Below, piece after piece: positions 1 through 6,717 of a stretch of 10,584 nt of DNA. Origin of the DNA: Acidobacteriota bacterium (lineage in GTDB: Bacteria; Acidobacteriota; Terriglobia; Terriglobales; Acidobacteriaceae); assembly GCA_021793595.1 (NCBI GenBank), contig JAJYSL010000145.1, forward strand, positions 1 through 10,584, in the 5' to 3' direction. Under the pieces are notes generated by a model. The model had not been told where the DNA came from. It did not search any database and worked only from the letters and a program-made list of their open reading frames with translations. The position numbers and the translations under genes are program-made. Position 1 is the stretch's first letter. Every line of letters begins with the position of its first letter.

Positions 1-506
1 GTTGTTCACCAGCCTCATGGTCACAGGATCGGTCGCAGCCGTATCGCCTTTGGCATAGAACGATCCGGCGTAGGTGGTATGGGCACGAAGCGGAATTCCC
101 CAATAACCGCTATTCACGATGCCCGCTGGATCGGCGTCATCGGCCTGCTCCACTGTTAGCTTCAAACTGCTGGATAAGGCCGCGCTGGACCCGTGGACCT
201 ATCGATCTCCATGGAGGCATTTGCATCTCCATCGCGTTGAATCTGCCAGTACTCCGGACTGCTTCGACGGTCCTGAAACGCACGATTGCGCACCAACTCC
301 GCATAGATTCCACCATCGTAGGAGTGATTGATCTCCTCGGTCATCAGCCCATAAAAGATGGGACTGACGCGGGCCACGGGTTGATCCAAATGGACCCGCA
401 ATATGGCCCCTGTGTGATTGGCGGAAACTTGCTGCGCCAGCAAAATATGCGACAGCATCAGCATTCCGAAAACTCTTCCCCATCGCAGAATGGTCGATCG
501 AAGCAT
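1..506 (-). pseudogene. Secreted GH51 alpha-L-arabinofuranosidase, N-terminal part, frameshifted in window
   Basis: The family role is release of terminal alpha-L-arabinofuranosyl residues from arabinoxylan, arabinan or pectin side chains. From the ATG at 504-506 the product begins with a signal peptide (hydrophobic stretch [16 protein letters not shown], probable cleavage after VSA). It then shows the GH51 N-terminal signature [20 protein letters not shown] followed by [13 protein letters not shown]. In that frame translation stops at 162-164 after [11 protein letters not shown]. The expected continuation ([12 protein letters not shown], then NSGYWGIPLRAHTTY and SFYAKGD) is open from about 180 to the left edge in another frame. 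One missing base around 181-184 explains both halves. Start choice: GGAGAG at 515-520 lies 8 nt from the ATG, whereas a TTG at 525-527 would overlap that site. The gene continues beyond position 1, so the catalytic residues are not visible. The shift may be a real mutation or a sequencing error. I am sure of the family and unsure whether the gene is dead. Confidence 0.8.
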
Positions 507-514
507 GCTCCAGG

Positions 515-520
515 CTCTCC
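515..520 (-). promoter_or_regulatory. Shine-Dalgarno of the GH51 gene
   Basis: GGAGAG on the minus strand, 8 nt upstream of the ATG at 504-506. It favours this ATG over the TTG at 525-527, and the ATG leaves a compact signal peptide. Confidence 0.6.
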
Positions 521-561
521 GTTGCAAGACCTACGTTTTCCCAAACGGAGTCTACCACCCG

Positions 562-593
562 GAACCAGCTCTGATCGTCGCGAGATCTGGTTC
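562..593 (-). promoter_or_regulatory. Imperfect inverted repeat upstream of GH51
   Basis: GAACCAG (562-568) is complementary to CTGGTTC (587-593). After one mismatch, TCT (570-572) pairs with AGA (583-585), leaving a 10-nt loop. The element lies 56-87 bp upstream of the GH51 start. It contains the 10-mer TGATCGTCGC (572-581), which recurs in the hairpin at 623-644. It could be an operator or a leader hairpin; the sequence alone does not decide. Confidence 0.4.
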
Positions 594-622
594 GGACCGT
601 CCTGCCGCGCGAAAACGTCGAT

Positions 623-644
623 TTCGTGATCGTCGCATCACGAA
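623..644. promoter_or_regulatory. Perfect 8-bp palindrome with 6-nt spacer, candidate operator
   Basis: TTCGTGAT (623-630), spacer CGTCGC, ATCACGAA (637-644): a perfect dyad 117-139 bp upstream of the GH51 start. On the minus strand a weak promoter-like pair (TTGCAC, 17 bp, TGTCAT with the -10 at 652-657) would put the transcription start at the edge of this dyad, a classic repressor position. There is no U-tract after it on either strand, so a terminator is unlikely. The operator role is inference. Confidence 0.4.
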
Positions 645-704
645 GATGCCGATGACAGTGCCGTGGCCACTGGAGTGCAAACCACGGTCTGTACATCAGC
701 ACGC

Positions 705-730
705 AAAAAAAAACGCTCCCTGGATGGAGC
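705..730 (-). terminator. Rho-independent terminator of the small membrane-protein gene
   Basis: Read on the minus strand: stem GCTCC (730-726), loop ATCCAG, stem GGAGC (719-715), one G, then nine consecutive T (713-705). It begins 57 nt after the stop codon of the 56-residue ORF at 788-958. It is correctly oriented to end that transcript and to insulate the downstream GH51 gene. Confidence 0.8.
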
Positions 731-787
731 TTTCGATTCAGCAAAAAATGGGCTTCCACCTGGCGGTGCGCGTGGAATGGCGCGCAG

Positions 788-958
788 CTACATCACGTGG
801 CGGTGGAACAGGCAGTCTTCCTTTTCCGAAGGACATAGCCAACTGGCAACGGCGCAACCCAGAAGGATCGCCAGGCTGATACCACCGATCGCCAGCGGCA
901 ATAGAGGCTCAAAACGATGCAACCACCCGCCGAACGCTGTTAGATTGTCCCACGGCAT
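788..958 (-). CDS. Small single-span membrane protein, function unknown
   Basis: A 56-residue ORF from ATG at 956-958 to TAG at 788-790. GGGAG (967-971) sits 8 nt upstream of the start. The N-terminal 20 residues begin MPWDNLTAF and are followed by GGWLHRFEP. A hydrophobic span from about residue 19 to 41 (PLAIGGISLAILLGCAVASW) fits one transmembrane helix. The C-terminal tail is short, acidic then His-rich (residues 44-56, with EKED and HRH), and carries cysteines at 35, 42 and 49. A Rho-independent terminator follows at 705-730 and an extended -10 candidate lies at 1064-1072, so it looks like a monocistronic unit of about 350 nt. It is divergent from the polymerase gene. I do not recognise the family. 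The start signal, membrane helix and terminator together make it more credible than a random ORF. Confidence 0.65.
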   Translation of the reverse strand: MPWDNLTAFGGWLHRFEPLLPLAIGGISLAILLGCAVASWLCPSEKEDCLFHRHVM

Positions 959-1063
959 ACTGTCGTCTCCCGTTCAAACTTCAGTTGTCGAGATAGATTC
1001 CATATTACGGACTCGGGTTGACTTTGGATGTAAAAAAATGAATCGAAACTAACTTTTTTGTAA

Positions 1064-1072
1064 ATCATAGCA
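1064..1072 (-). promoter_or_regulatory. Extended -10 promoter candidate for the small membrane protein
   Basis: The minus strand reads TGCTATGAT, a TGn-TATAAT extended -10 with one mismatch. It lies in an AT-rich patch (1028-1072) of otherwise GC-rich DNA. No good -35 is visible 17 bp upstream, which extended -10 promoters tolerate. The start site would be near 1057, giving a leader of about 100 nt. No convincing promoter is seen for the divergent polymerase gene. Confidence 0.4.
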
Positions 1073-1152
1073 GGGAAGGGAGAAACCTGAGGACGATTGC
1101 GCTGAAATCGGTTCCGGCGCACAATGGTGGCGAAGGATTAGCGAAAATTTTC

Positions 1153-2472
1153 ATGCCCTCCAACGCAAAACCACCGAAAACCGAGCTCCTTAGCCCAGTC
1201 GTGCCTCGTGTGCGTTGGTTGTTTCTCGATCTGAACTCCTACTTTGCCTCCGTCGAACAAGAGAAGCAACCCCACTTGCGCAATCGGCCTGTGGCAGTGG
1301 TGCCGTTGATGGCGGACACCACCTGTTGTATTGCCGCCAGTTACGAGGCGAAGGCGTTCGGCGTGAAAACCGGGACGCAAGTGGCAGAGGCGAAACGAAT
1401 GTGCCCCGGGTTGGTGCTGATCGAGGCGCGGCATGAACTCTACGTCGACTACCATCACCGCGTCGTAGAAGCGGTGGAGAGCTGCATTCCTGTTTCTTCC
1501 GTGCGCTCAATCGATGAGATGGCTTGCGAATTGATGGGGCGCGAGCAGCCACTGCTGGCGGCGATGGCGTTGGCACGACGCATCAAAACTACGATTCGCG
1601 AACAGGTGGGAAGTACGCTGCGTTGTTCCATTGGACTGGCGCCCAATCGGTATCTGGCCAAGATCGCTTCTGATATGGAAAAGCCCGACGGCCTGATCGC
1701 ACTGACTAAGGATTTGCTGCCACATGCGCTACTGGGTTTGTCGTTGCGCGATCTGGTGGGCATCGGCAAACGCATGGAACTGAGGTTGCGGACCAACGGC
1801 GTCAACACCATGGCGGACTTGCTGGCCTTGTCGCCGGAACAACTGGGGCAAGCCTGGGGAGGCGTTCAAGGCGAGCGCCTGTGGCACTGGCTGCGTGGAG
1901 AAGATTTTCACGAGGCCGACCTGGAACACCCCAAGTCCGTGGGCCACGAGCATGTTCTGGGGCCGGAGTTGCGGACGATAGAGGGTGCCTACGCCACCGC
2001 GCACAAGTTGCTGCATCGAGCTGCCATGCGGCTGCGCATGCACAAGCTGTGGGCTGCGGGCATCTCGCTGCATCTGCGTTTTACCGTCCCAAAAAACGCC
2101 GCGCGCGGAGTGCACGGTTCAGGCATTCCCCAGCAGACATGGCGGGGGCAGTTGCGCCTGGTGGAATGCCAGGACTCGCAGACCCTGATTGAAGGGCTGC
2201 AAAAATTATGGTCAATGCGTCCCCAGGGACTGCTGTATGACAAGCCCTTTCTGGTCAGCGTGACGCTGGTGGATCTAGTGCCGGATTCCCTGCACACGCT
2301 CAGCCTCTTCCACACGCTGGATCGCGAAGCCGGGCGCGGTCAGCTGGCCGCGGCCATGGACCATCTGAATCGTAAATACGGGACGGAAACTCTCTACTTT
2401 GCCAGCATGCATCTGGCTCGTGCCGCTGCTCCCACCCGTATTGCTTTCCAAACGATTCCAGAATTGTTTTAG
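1153..2472 (+). CDS. dinB: Y-family DNA polymerase (DinB/Pol IV-like)
   Basis: A 439-residue translesion DNA polymerase that copies past damaged bases with low fidelity. The palm catalytic carboxylates are present: D26 in FLDLNSYFASVEQ, and D121-E122 in SIDEMACEL. F31 occupies the steric-gate position that excludes ribonucleotides. The fingers region contains AASYEAKAFGVKTG (61-74). GLAPNRYLAKIASDMEKPDG completes the palm, and a thumb helix-hairpin-helix follows at about 198-230 (LVGIGKRMELRL). A little-finger domain fills most of the rest. The intact carboxylates argue against ImuB, which is catalytically dead. The protein ends in QTIPELF, which resembles a beta-clamp-binding peptide. The length is somewhat above the usual 350-420 residues of Pol IV. 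Start: the ATG leaves an 18-residue N-terminal tail; only a weak GAAGGA lies upstream, at 15 nt. The gene stands alone, with no imuA, dnaE2 or lexA beside it. It converges with the next gene, with 15 bp between stop codons. Confidence 0.92.
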   Translation: MPSNAKPPKTELLSPVVPRVRWLFLDLNSYFASVEQEKQPHLRNRPVAVVPLMADTTCCIAASYEAKAFGVKTGTQVAEAKRMCPGLVLIEARHELYVDYHHRVVEAVESCIPVSSVRSIDEMACELMGREQPLLAAMALARRIKTTIREQVGSTLRCSIGLAPNRYLAKIASDMEKPDGLIALTKDLLPHALLGLSLRDLVGIGKRMELRLRTNGVNTMADLLALSPEQLGQAWGGVQGERLWHWLRGEDFHEADLEHPKSVGHEHVLGPELRTIEGAYATAHKLLHRAAMRLRMHKLWAAGISLHLRFTVPKNAARGVHGSGIPQQTWRGQLRLVECQDSQTLIEGLQKLWSMRPQGLLYDKPFLVSVTLVDLVPDSLHTLSLFHTLDREAGRGQLAAAMDHLNRKYGTETLYFASMHLARAAAPTRIAFQTIPELF

Positions 2473-2487
2473 ATCCGTTGCCACCTC

Positions 2488-3789
2488 TCAGTGCGGATTG
2501 CCCTGCTGCTGCGGCGCAGGTCGAGATTGCTGGCGCTGCGGCGCAGGCCTCACCTGCTGACGTTGCGGCGCAGGCCTCACTTGCTGACGCTGCGGCACCG
2601 AACGATTCTGTTGCTGCACCGTGCGGTTTTGCTGCTGCATCATGCGATTCTGTTGCTGCACTGTGCGGTTCTGTTGTTGCAGCGAACGATTCTGTTGCTG
2701 CATCATGCGGTTCTGCTGTTGCACCGTGCGGTTCTGCTGTTGCACCGTGCGGTTCTGTTGCTGCATCATGCGATTCTGTTGCTGCGCGGGGCCCCCTCCT
2801 CTCAAAGGACGAAGGCCGGTTGGTCGGGCTGCGGGTGCTCGGCGGCCGCCGTTGACGGGCTGCGCCCAGGCTGCTTGTCCCGGCCTTCCCTTGTTGACAT
2901 TAGCAAACTGGGTACGATTCCGCTGCGCCCGTTGCACCAGTTGACGCTGCGCCGGGAGCGCTCCATAACGCTGCGCGCGACTTGCTGTCATTTGCGACTG
3001 GGTCGGCCGAACATTCAGTCCACCGCGACCGCCGTTATAGCTAACGCGACTGCGGTTGTTGAATCTGACATTGCGCATGTAGACATTACGGACGCCGCGA
3101 CCGATCCGGTTAACGGAACGGTTGTAATAGAAAGCGCCTCGGTTCCAGTAGCCCCCCTGGTAGCCAATGCCAAAGTAGCCAAACCCATAATTGATGCCGC
3201 CATAAAAGCCAATGTACGGCCCCCAGTATCCGCTGTACCAAAGATAACGACCGCCCCAGAATCCCCAATAACCCGGGGTCCAGAGGGCGCCGATATAAGG
3301 AGCAAGCACCCAGGCACCAGGCACCCAGTAGTACCCTATCGCAGGACTGAAATACCAGTAACCGGGGGTCCAGATGTAGTTGTCGCCGGGGCAGTATGGC
3401 TGCTCATAGTCCGGTATCGGCGGCGGAGGTTCGGGAGCATAGACATCCGACTGATCTCCGTAGTCGTTATAATTCCCCTGGTCATACCCACCCTGATCGT
3501 ACCCAGCCTGGTCGGGCGGCGGCGGAGGTTCATTCTGGCTGTACTCCATTGGCGCGGCTGGCGGCGCGTAGGACGGGTCCGATGGAGCGGAACTTTGCGA
3601 CTGCGCGGCCGCCGGCCCTGCTCCATTGTCGTAGGCGGAAGCTGCTCTATGCGTGGGCGCCAGGTTCGCGGCTGCCTGCCCTGAATCCGGAGCCTGCGCA
3701 GTAGTTTGAGCTTGAATTCCAAGGCAAACAGCAATACACAAAAACAGTGCCAGTGTTGTTCCAAGGCATGACTTTTTGAACGTGCTCAT
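2488..3789 (-). CDS. Secreted WxxGxW-repeat protein with Gln/Asn/Arg repeat tail
   Basis: A 433-residue exported protein. Residues 1-28 are a signal peptide (KK, then hydrophobic TTLALFLCIAVCLG, cleavage near IQA/Q). Residues 30-130 are low complexity: Ala/Pro/Ser-rich, a Pro run at 88-92 and GYDQG repeats at 96-105. Four WxxGxW motifs follow at 140-145, 155-160, 170-175 and 184-189, then a Gly/Tyr/Phe-rich stretch (190-222). The family name for such motifs is YXWGXW or WXXGXW repeat, found in surface or periplasmic proteins of unknown function. Residues 223-335 are Arg-rich and basic. The tail is nine 7-residue units beginning QQQNR (336-398), then three 9-residue units PQRQQ(V/S)RPA (399-425). 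Start: ATG at 3787-3789 with AGAGG 8 nt upstream; a TTG further upstream (3840) would put a non-signal extension before the KK. Its job is unknown; envelope or surface binding is a guess. Confidence 0.85.
   Translation of the reverse strand: MSTFKKSCLGTTLALFLCIAVCLGIQAQTTAQAPDSGQAAANLAPTHRAASAYDNGAGPAAAQSQSSAPSDPSYAPPAAPMEYSQNEPPPPPDQAGYDQGGYDQGNYNDYGDQSDVYAPEPPPPIPDYEQPYCPGDNYIWTPGYWYFSPAIGYYWVPGAWVLAPYIGALWTPGYWGFWGGRYLWYSGYWGPYIGFYGGINYGFGYFGIGYQGGYWNRGAFYYNRSVNRIGRGVRNVYMRNVRFNNRSRVSYNGGRGGLNVRPTQSQMTASRAQRYGALPAQRQLVQRAQRNRTQFANVNKGRPGQAAWAQPVNGGRRAPAARPTGLRPLRGGGPAQQQNRMMQQQNRTVQQQNRTVQQQNRMMQQQNRSLQQQNRTVQQQNRMMQQQNRTVQQQNRSVPQRQQVRPAPQRQQVRPAPQRQQSRPAPQQQGNPH
2515..2595 (-). repeat. 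Three 27-bp tandem repeats, in frame
   Basis: Units at 2515-2541, 2542-2568 and 2569-2595 encode PQRQQSRPA, PQRQQVRPA and PQRQQVRPA. The two right-hand units differ at only two bases, both silent; the left unit is more diverged. They lie at the 3' end of the WxxGxW protein gene. Confidence 0.9.
2596..2784 (-). repeat. Nine 21-bp tandem repeats, in frame
   Basis: Nine contiguous units, each encoding QQQNR plus two variable residues. Reading 5' to 3' on the minus strand the pairs are MM, TV, TV, MM, SL, TV, MM, TV, SV. The outermost unit (2764-2784) and the unit at 2638-2658 are identical; others carry silent third-position changes (cag/caa, cgc/cgt/cga). Because every unit is 21 bp, gain or loss keeps the frame. 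The opposite strand is also open through the array, giving spurious Cys-rich ORFs. Confidence 0.93.
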
Positions 3790-3797
3790 ATCAAATA

Positions 3798-3802
3798 CCT
3801 CT
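3798..3802 (-). promoter_or_regulatory. Shine-Dalgarno of the WxxGxW protein gene
   Basis: AGAGG on the minus strand, 8 nt before the ATG at 3787-3789. It decides this start against the longer frame that opens with TTG at 3840, since the signal peptide begins at the ATG. Confidence 0.6.
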
Positions 3803-3988
3803 CGGGCACTTAGGATGCAGATTTCACTGCGCCTGCCCAACTTTATTTATTTCGGCCGTGGACGTCGCGTGGCTTGATAGCAGCCGGCTGGCCGTGGCTG
3901 CGGACTGGAAAAGCGAGAATTTGTCAGGGGGACGGATGCACAGTAGATTGATAGACGTTCCATCCGGTCCCTTATCTACGACGCAAAG

Positions 3989-3994
3989 AAGGAG
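3989..3994 (+). promoter_or_regulatory. Shine-Dalgarno of the GH3 gene
   Basis: AAGGAG, 5 nt before the ATG at 4000-4002. It supports this start over an internal Met at residue 25, which would cut the signal peptide short. Confidence 0.65.
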
Positions 3995-3999
3995 ATGGC

Positions 4000-6717
4000 A
4001 TGTTTCGATCACCCTTGTTTTCAGAAGCTTGTGCACGCCGGAAGGCGTGGTTTTCTGCCTGCTTGGCGGGTATGGGAGCACTGATTTTGTTGGCTCCGGG
4101 AAGTCTCGCTCAATCCGCTGCGAGCCACCGACAGACGGCTTCTCAGAACTCTTCCCTCGCTATTCAACGACGGGTGAACGATCTGGTCTCTCGCATGACG
4201 TTGGAGGAAAAGGTTTCGCAGATGCAGAACACAGCCCCCGCCATTCCGCGGCTGGGCATTGCCGCCTATAACTGGTGGAGCGAGGCGCTGCATGGAGTGG
4301 CGCGCTCCGGCTATGCGACTGTCTTTCCCCAGGCCATCGGCATGGCGGCTACCTGGGATGCTCCTCTGGTTCACGAAGAGGGGCATGTGATCGGGATCGA
4401 GGGCCGTGGGCGATACAACTCCGCCGTGCAAGAAGACAATCACTCCATCTACTTCGGCATGGACTTCTGGGCGCCCAACGTAAACATCTTTCGCGATCCG
4501 CGCTGGGGACGCGGTCAGGAGACTTACGGAGAAGATCCCTTTCTGAGCGGGCAGATGGGAACGCAGTTTGTCACTGGGGTGCAGGGAAATAATCCCAACT
4601 ACTATCTGGCCATCGCCACACCGAAACACTTCGATGTCCACAGCGGGCCCGAACCCCTGCGGCATAAGTTCAACGTCAACGTGTCTCCTCATGACCTGGA
4701 AGACACCTACTTGCCGGCCTTCCGCGCCACCATCGTCGAGGGGCATGCTGACTCCATCATGTGCGCTTACAGCGCCGTCGATGGCGTGCCGGCGTGCGCC
4801 AGCAAGATGCTGTTGCAAAACATTTTGCGCGGAAAGTGGAACTTTGACGGTTATGTCGTCTCCGACTGCGGGGCCGTGGGCAATATCGCCACCGGCCACA
4901 AATATGCGCCGACAGTCGAGCAGGCCGCCGTGGATGCGGTGCGGGCAGGTACCGACCTGAGCTGCGGGGATGAATATTCCCACCTGGTACAAGCGGTACA
5001 CGATGGTTTGATCAAGGAAAGCGAAATTGACACGGCAGTAAAACGGCTCATGACGGCGCGCATTCGCCTCGGAATCCTTGCGCCTCCGAAAGACCAGCCA
5101 TTGCAGTCGCTGAACCGCTCGATTGTCTTTTCCCCGGAGCATGCCAGTCTGAACCTGCGGGCAGCCGAGGAAGCGATGGTGCTGCTGAAAAACGATGGCG
5201 TGCTTCCGCTGCGGACCAGCGTGAAAACAATTGCCGTGATCGGCCCCAATGCGTCCTCCCTGGCGGCACTGGAAGGCAATTACAATGGCACGCCGATCGA
5301 TCCGGAAACACCGCTGGCCGCGTTCCAGGCGCTGGCGAAGCAGAAGAACCTTCGCATTCTTGATGTACAGGGCGCTCCCTATGTGGAACAGCTGCCGCTG
5401 CCTGTTCCGCCGGATGTGTTTCACACCGGGACAACTGGTGGTGAAGGGTTGACGGCAAAATTCTTCGCCAACCAGAACTTTTCAGGCCCCGCCATCACCA
5501 AAGTCGTGGGCCATATCGATACGGACTGGGATGCAGCCAGCCCCATTCCCCACCGCATTCCCCGCGACGCATTTTCCGTTCGCTGGACGGGAACGTTCAC
5601 CCCGCCGGCGCCGGGGGATTACACCTTCCAGGTGCATGTACACGCATGCCGCCGCTGCACCGATGTGGAAGCCTACACGGTCTGGCTCGACGGCAAGCAG
5701 GTCGCATCCAACGCGTCCCAGCAAGCACAAGGCGCGGCAAGTCCCGGAGAATTTCATGTCACGTTCTCCGATGCCAAGCCTCACGCATTTCGTCTCGATT
5801 ATGCCCATCAGTCCCCTCTCTTTAACGCCGGCATCAGCTTAAACTGGCAGCCACCGGTCGACGTGCTGCGGCAGCAAGCCGTGAAAGCCGCGAAGCTGGC
5901 CGATGTCGTGGTCGCGGTGATGGGAATTTCTCCCCGCCTCGAAGGCGAAGAGATGCCGATCCACATTCCGGGATTTGACGGCGGCGATCGAACAGCCATC
6001 AACCTGCCAGAGGTGCAGCAACAGATGCTGCAGGCAGTGGCCGCCACCGGCAAGCCGCTGGTGGTGGTACTCATGAACGGGTCGGCGCTGGCGGTCAACT
6101 GGTGCCAGCAGCACGCCAATGCCATTCTCGAGGCGTGGTATCCAGGTGCGCGCGGCGGCGAGGCCATCGTGAACACGCTGACGGGAAAAAACAATCCCGG
6201 CGGAAGGTTGCCGGTTACCTTCTACTCCTCGACCAGCCAATTGCCGCCGTTTGAAGATTATTCGATGGCGGACCGCACCTACCGCTATTTCCACGGATCA
6301 CCATTGTATGGATTTGGCTACGGTCTGAGCTACTCGACCTTCCGCTTCCACAATCTTCATCTATCGACGAGCCATGCGCAGGCAGGCGATCCGGTGACCG
6401 TGGATGCGGATGTGACCAATACATCCAGGATTGCGGGCGAGGAAGTAGCTGAACTGTATGTAAGCTATCCTGCTTCCCAGACGGCTCCCATCCATTCTCT
6501 GGTTGGATTTACGCGGGTGAACATTCCCGCGGGGGCGACCCGCCGGGTTCATTTCACTCTGGAGCCGCGTCGATGGAGCCAGGTGCTGGACAACGGCCAG
6601 CGCGTGATTTTGCCCGGACCCTACTCCGTGTTTGTAGGTGGCAGTCAGCCAGGACCGAATGCAGAGGGAGTTTCGGCACAATTGACCATGACGGGCCGGA
6701 AGGTGCTGCCGCAATAA
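4000..6717 (+). CDS. Secreted GH3 glycosidase (beta-xylosidase/beta-glucosidase type) with PA14 insert
   Basis: A 905-residue retaining exo-glycosidase that would cleave beta-linked xylose, glucose or related sugars from oligosaccharides in the periplasm or outside. An Arg-Lys start and a hydrophobic stretch (about 15-37, ending GSLAQ) form a signal peptide. The N-terminal TIM barrel (about 55-350) carries LTLEEKVSQM-type sequence, NWWSEALHGV, DPRWGRGQETYGEDP, K209-H210 in KHFDVHSGPE, and the nucleophile D289 in VVSDCGAV. The C-terminal alpha/beta domain starts near 395. It is interrupted by a PA14 domain (about 483-625, GLTAKFF to LNWQPP), a carbohydrate-binding insert seen in many GH3 enzymes. 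It then resumes with LEGEEM (E648-M652), likely the acid/base region. A fibronectin III-like domain follows YGFGYGLSY (770-778) and runs to the C-terminus. The SEALHGV and HSGPE motifs resemble the plant-type xylosidase/arabinosidase branch, so xylosidase is my first guess. Monocistronic as far as visible. Confidence 0.93.
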   Translation: MFRSPLFSEACARRKAWFSACLAGMGALILLAPGSLAQSAASHRQTASQNSSLAIQRRVNDLVSRMTLEEKVSQMQNTAPAIPRLGIAAYNWWSEALHGVARSGYATVFPQAIGMAATWDAPLVHEEGHVIGIEGRGRYNSAVQEDNHSIYFGMDFWAPNVNIFRDPRWGRGQETYGEDPFLSGQMGTQFVTGVQGNNPNYYLAIATPKHFDVHSGPEPLRHKFNVNVSPHDLEDTYLPAFRATIVEGHADSIMCAYSAVDGVPACASKMLLQNILRGKWNFDGYVVSDCGAVGNIATGHKYAPTVEQAAVDAVRAGTDLSCGDEYSHLVQAVHDGLIKESEIDTAVKRLMTARIRLGILAPPKDQPLQSLNRSIVFSPEHASLNLRAAEEAMVLLKNDGVLPLRTSVKTIAVIGPNASSLAALEGNYNGTPIDPETPLAAFQALAKQKNLRILDVQGAPYVEQLPLPVPPDVFHTGTTGGEGLTAKFFANQNFSGPAITKVVGHIDTDWDAASPIPHRIPRDAFSVRWTGTFTPPAPGDYTFQVHVHACRRCTDVEAYTVWLDGKQVASNASQQAQGAASPGEFHVTFSDAKPHAFRLDYAHQSPLFNAGISLNWQPPVDVLRQQAVKAAKLADVVVAVMGISPRLEGEEMPIHIPGFDGGDRTAINLPEVQQQMLQAVAATGKPLVVVLMNGSALAVNWCQQHANAILEAWYPGARGGEAIVNTLTGKNNPGGRLPVTFYSSTSQLPPFEDYSMADRTYRYFHGSPLYGFGYGLSYSTFRFHNLHLSTSHAQAGDPVTVDADVTNTSRIAGEEVAELYVSYPASQTAPIHSLVGFTRVNIPAGATRRVHFTLEPRRWSQVLDNGQRVILPGPYSVFVGGSQPGPNAEGVSAQLTMTGRKVLPQ

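Larger units (their letters stand above)
507..787. other. Gene-free leader between GH51 and the small membrane-protein gene
   Basis: No supported ORF on either strand. It holds the terminator at 705-730, the two dyads at 562-593 and 623-644, and a third weaker inverted repeat (CCGTGG at 661-666 with CCACGG at 682-687). The GH51 promoter must lie downstream of the terminator, within 507-704, but I see only a weak candidate. Confidence 0.5.

Noticed and set aside
972..987. GTTC-N8-GTTG as a LexA-like box upstream of the polymerase
   Set aside because: The spacing is 8 rather than 7 and the second half has a mismatch; it also sits about 170 bp from the polymerase start.
1018..1046. TTGACT as a -35 for the polymerase gene
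   Set aside because: The hexamer is good, but 17 bp downstream there is only AATCGA, which is a poor -10, so the pair is not convincing.
940..1122. 60-codon minus-strand frame upstream of and overlapping the small membrane-protein gene
   Set aside because: It overlaps the start and promoter of the better-supported 56-residue ORF in another frame and has no hydrophobic or domain pattern.
2491..3684. Long plus-strand frame (397 codons) opposite the WxxGxW gene, plus Cys-rich frames over the repeats
   Set aside because: It is the mirror of a repeat-rich, GC-rich coding strand. Its Leu/Arg-rich content follows from the complementary repeat units and it has no recognisable domain.
3933..3979. 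Interlaced short inverted repeats (CGGATG/CATCCG and GTAGAT/ATCTAC) upstream of GH3
   Set aside because: Six-base arms that cross each other are expected by chance in 200 bp; no core or spacing supports an operator or riboswitch.
4021..5424. 467-codon minus-strand frame inside the GH3 gene
   Set aside because: Antisense shadow caused by GC-biased third positions; the plus strand carries an unambiguous GH3 enzyme with catalytic motifs.
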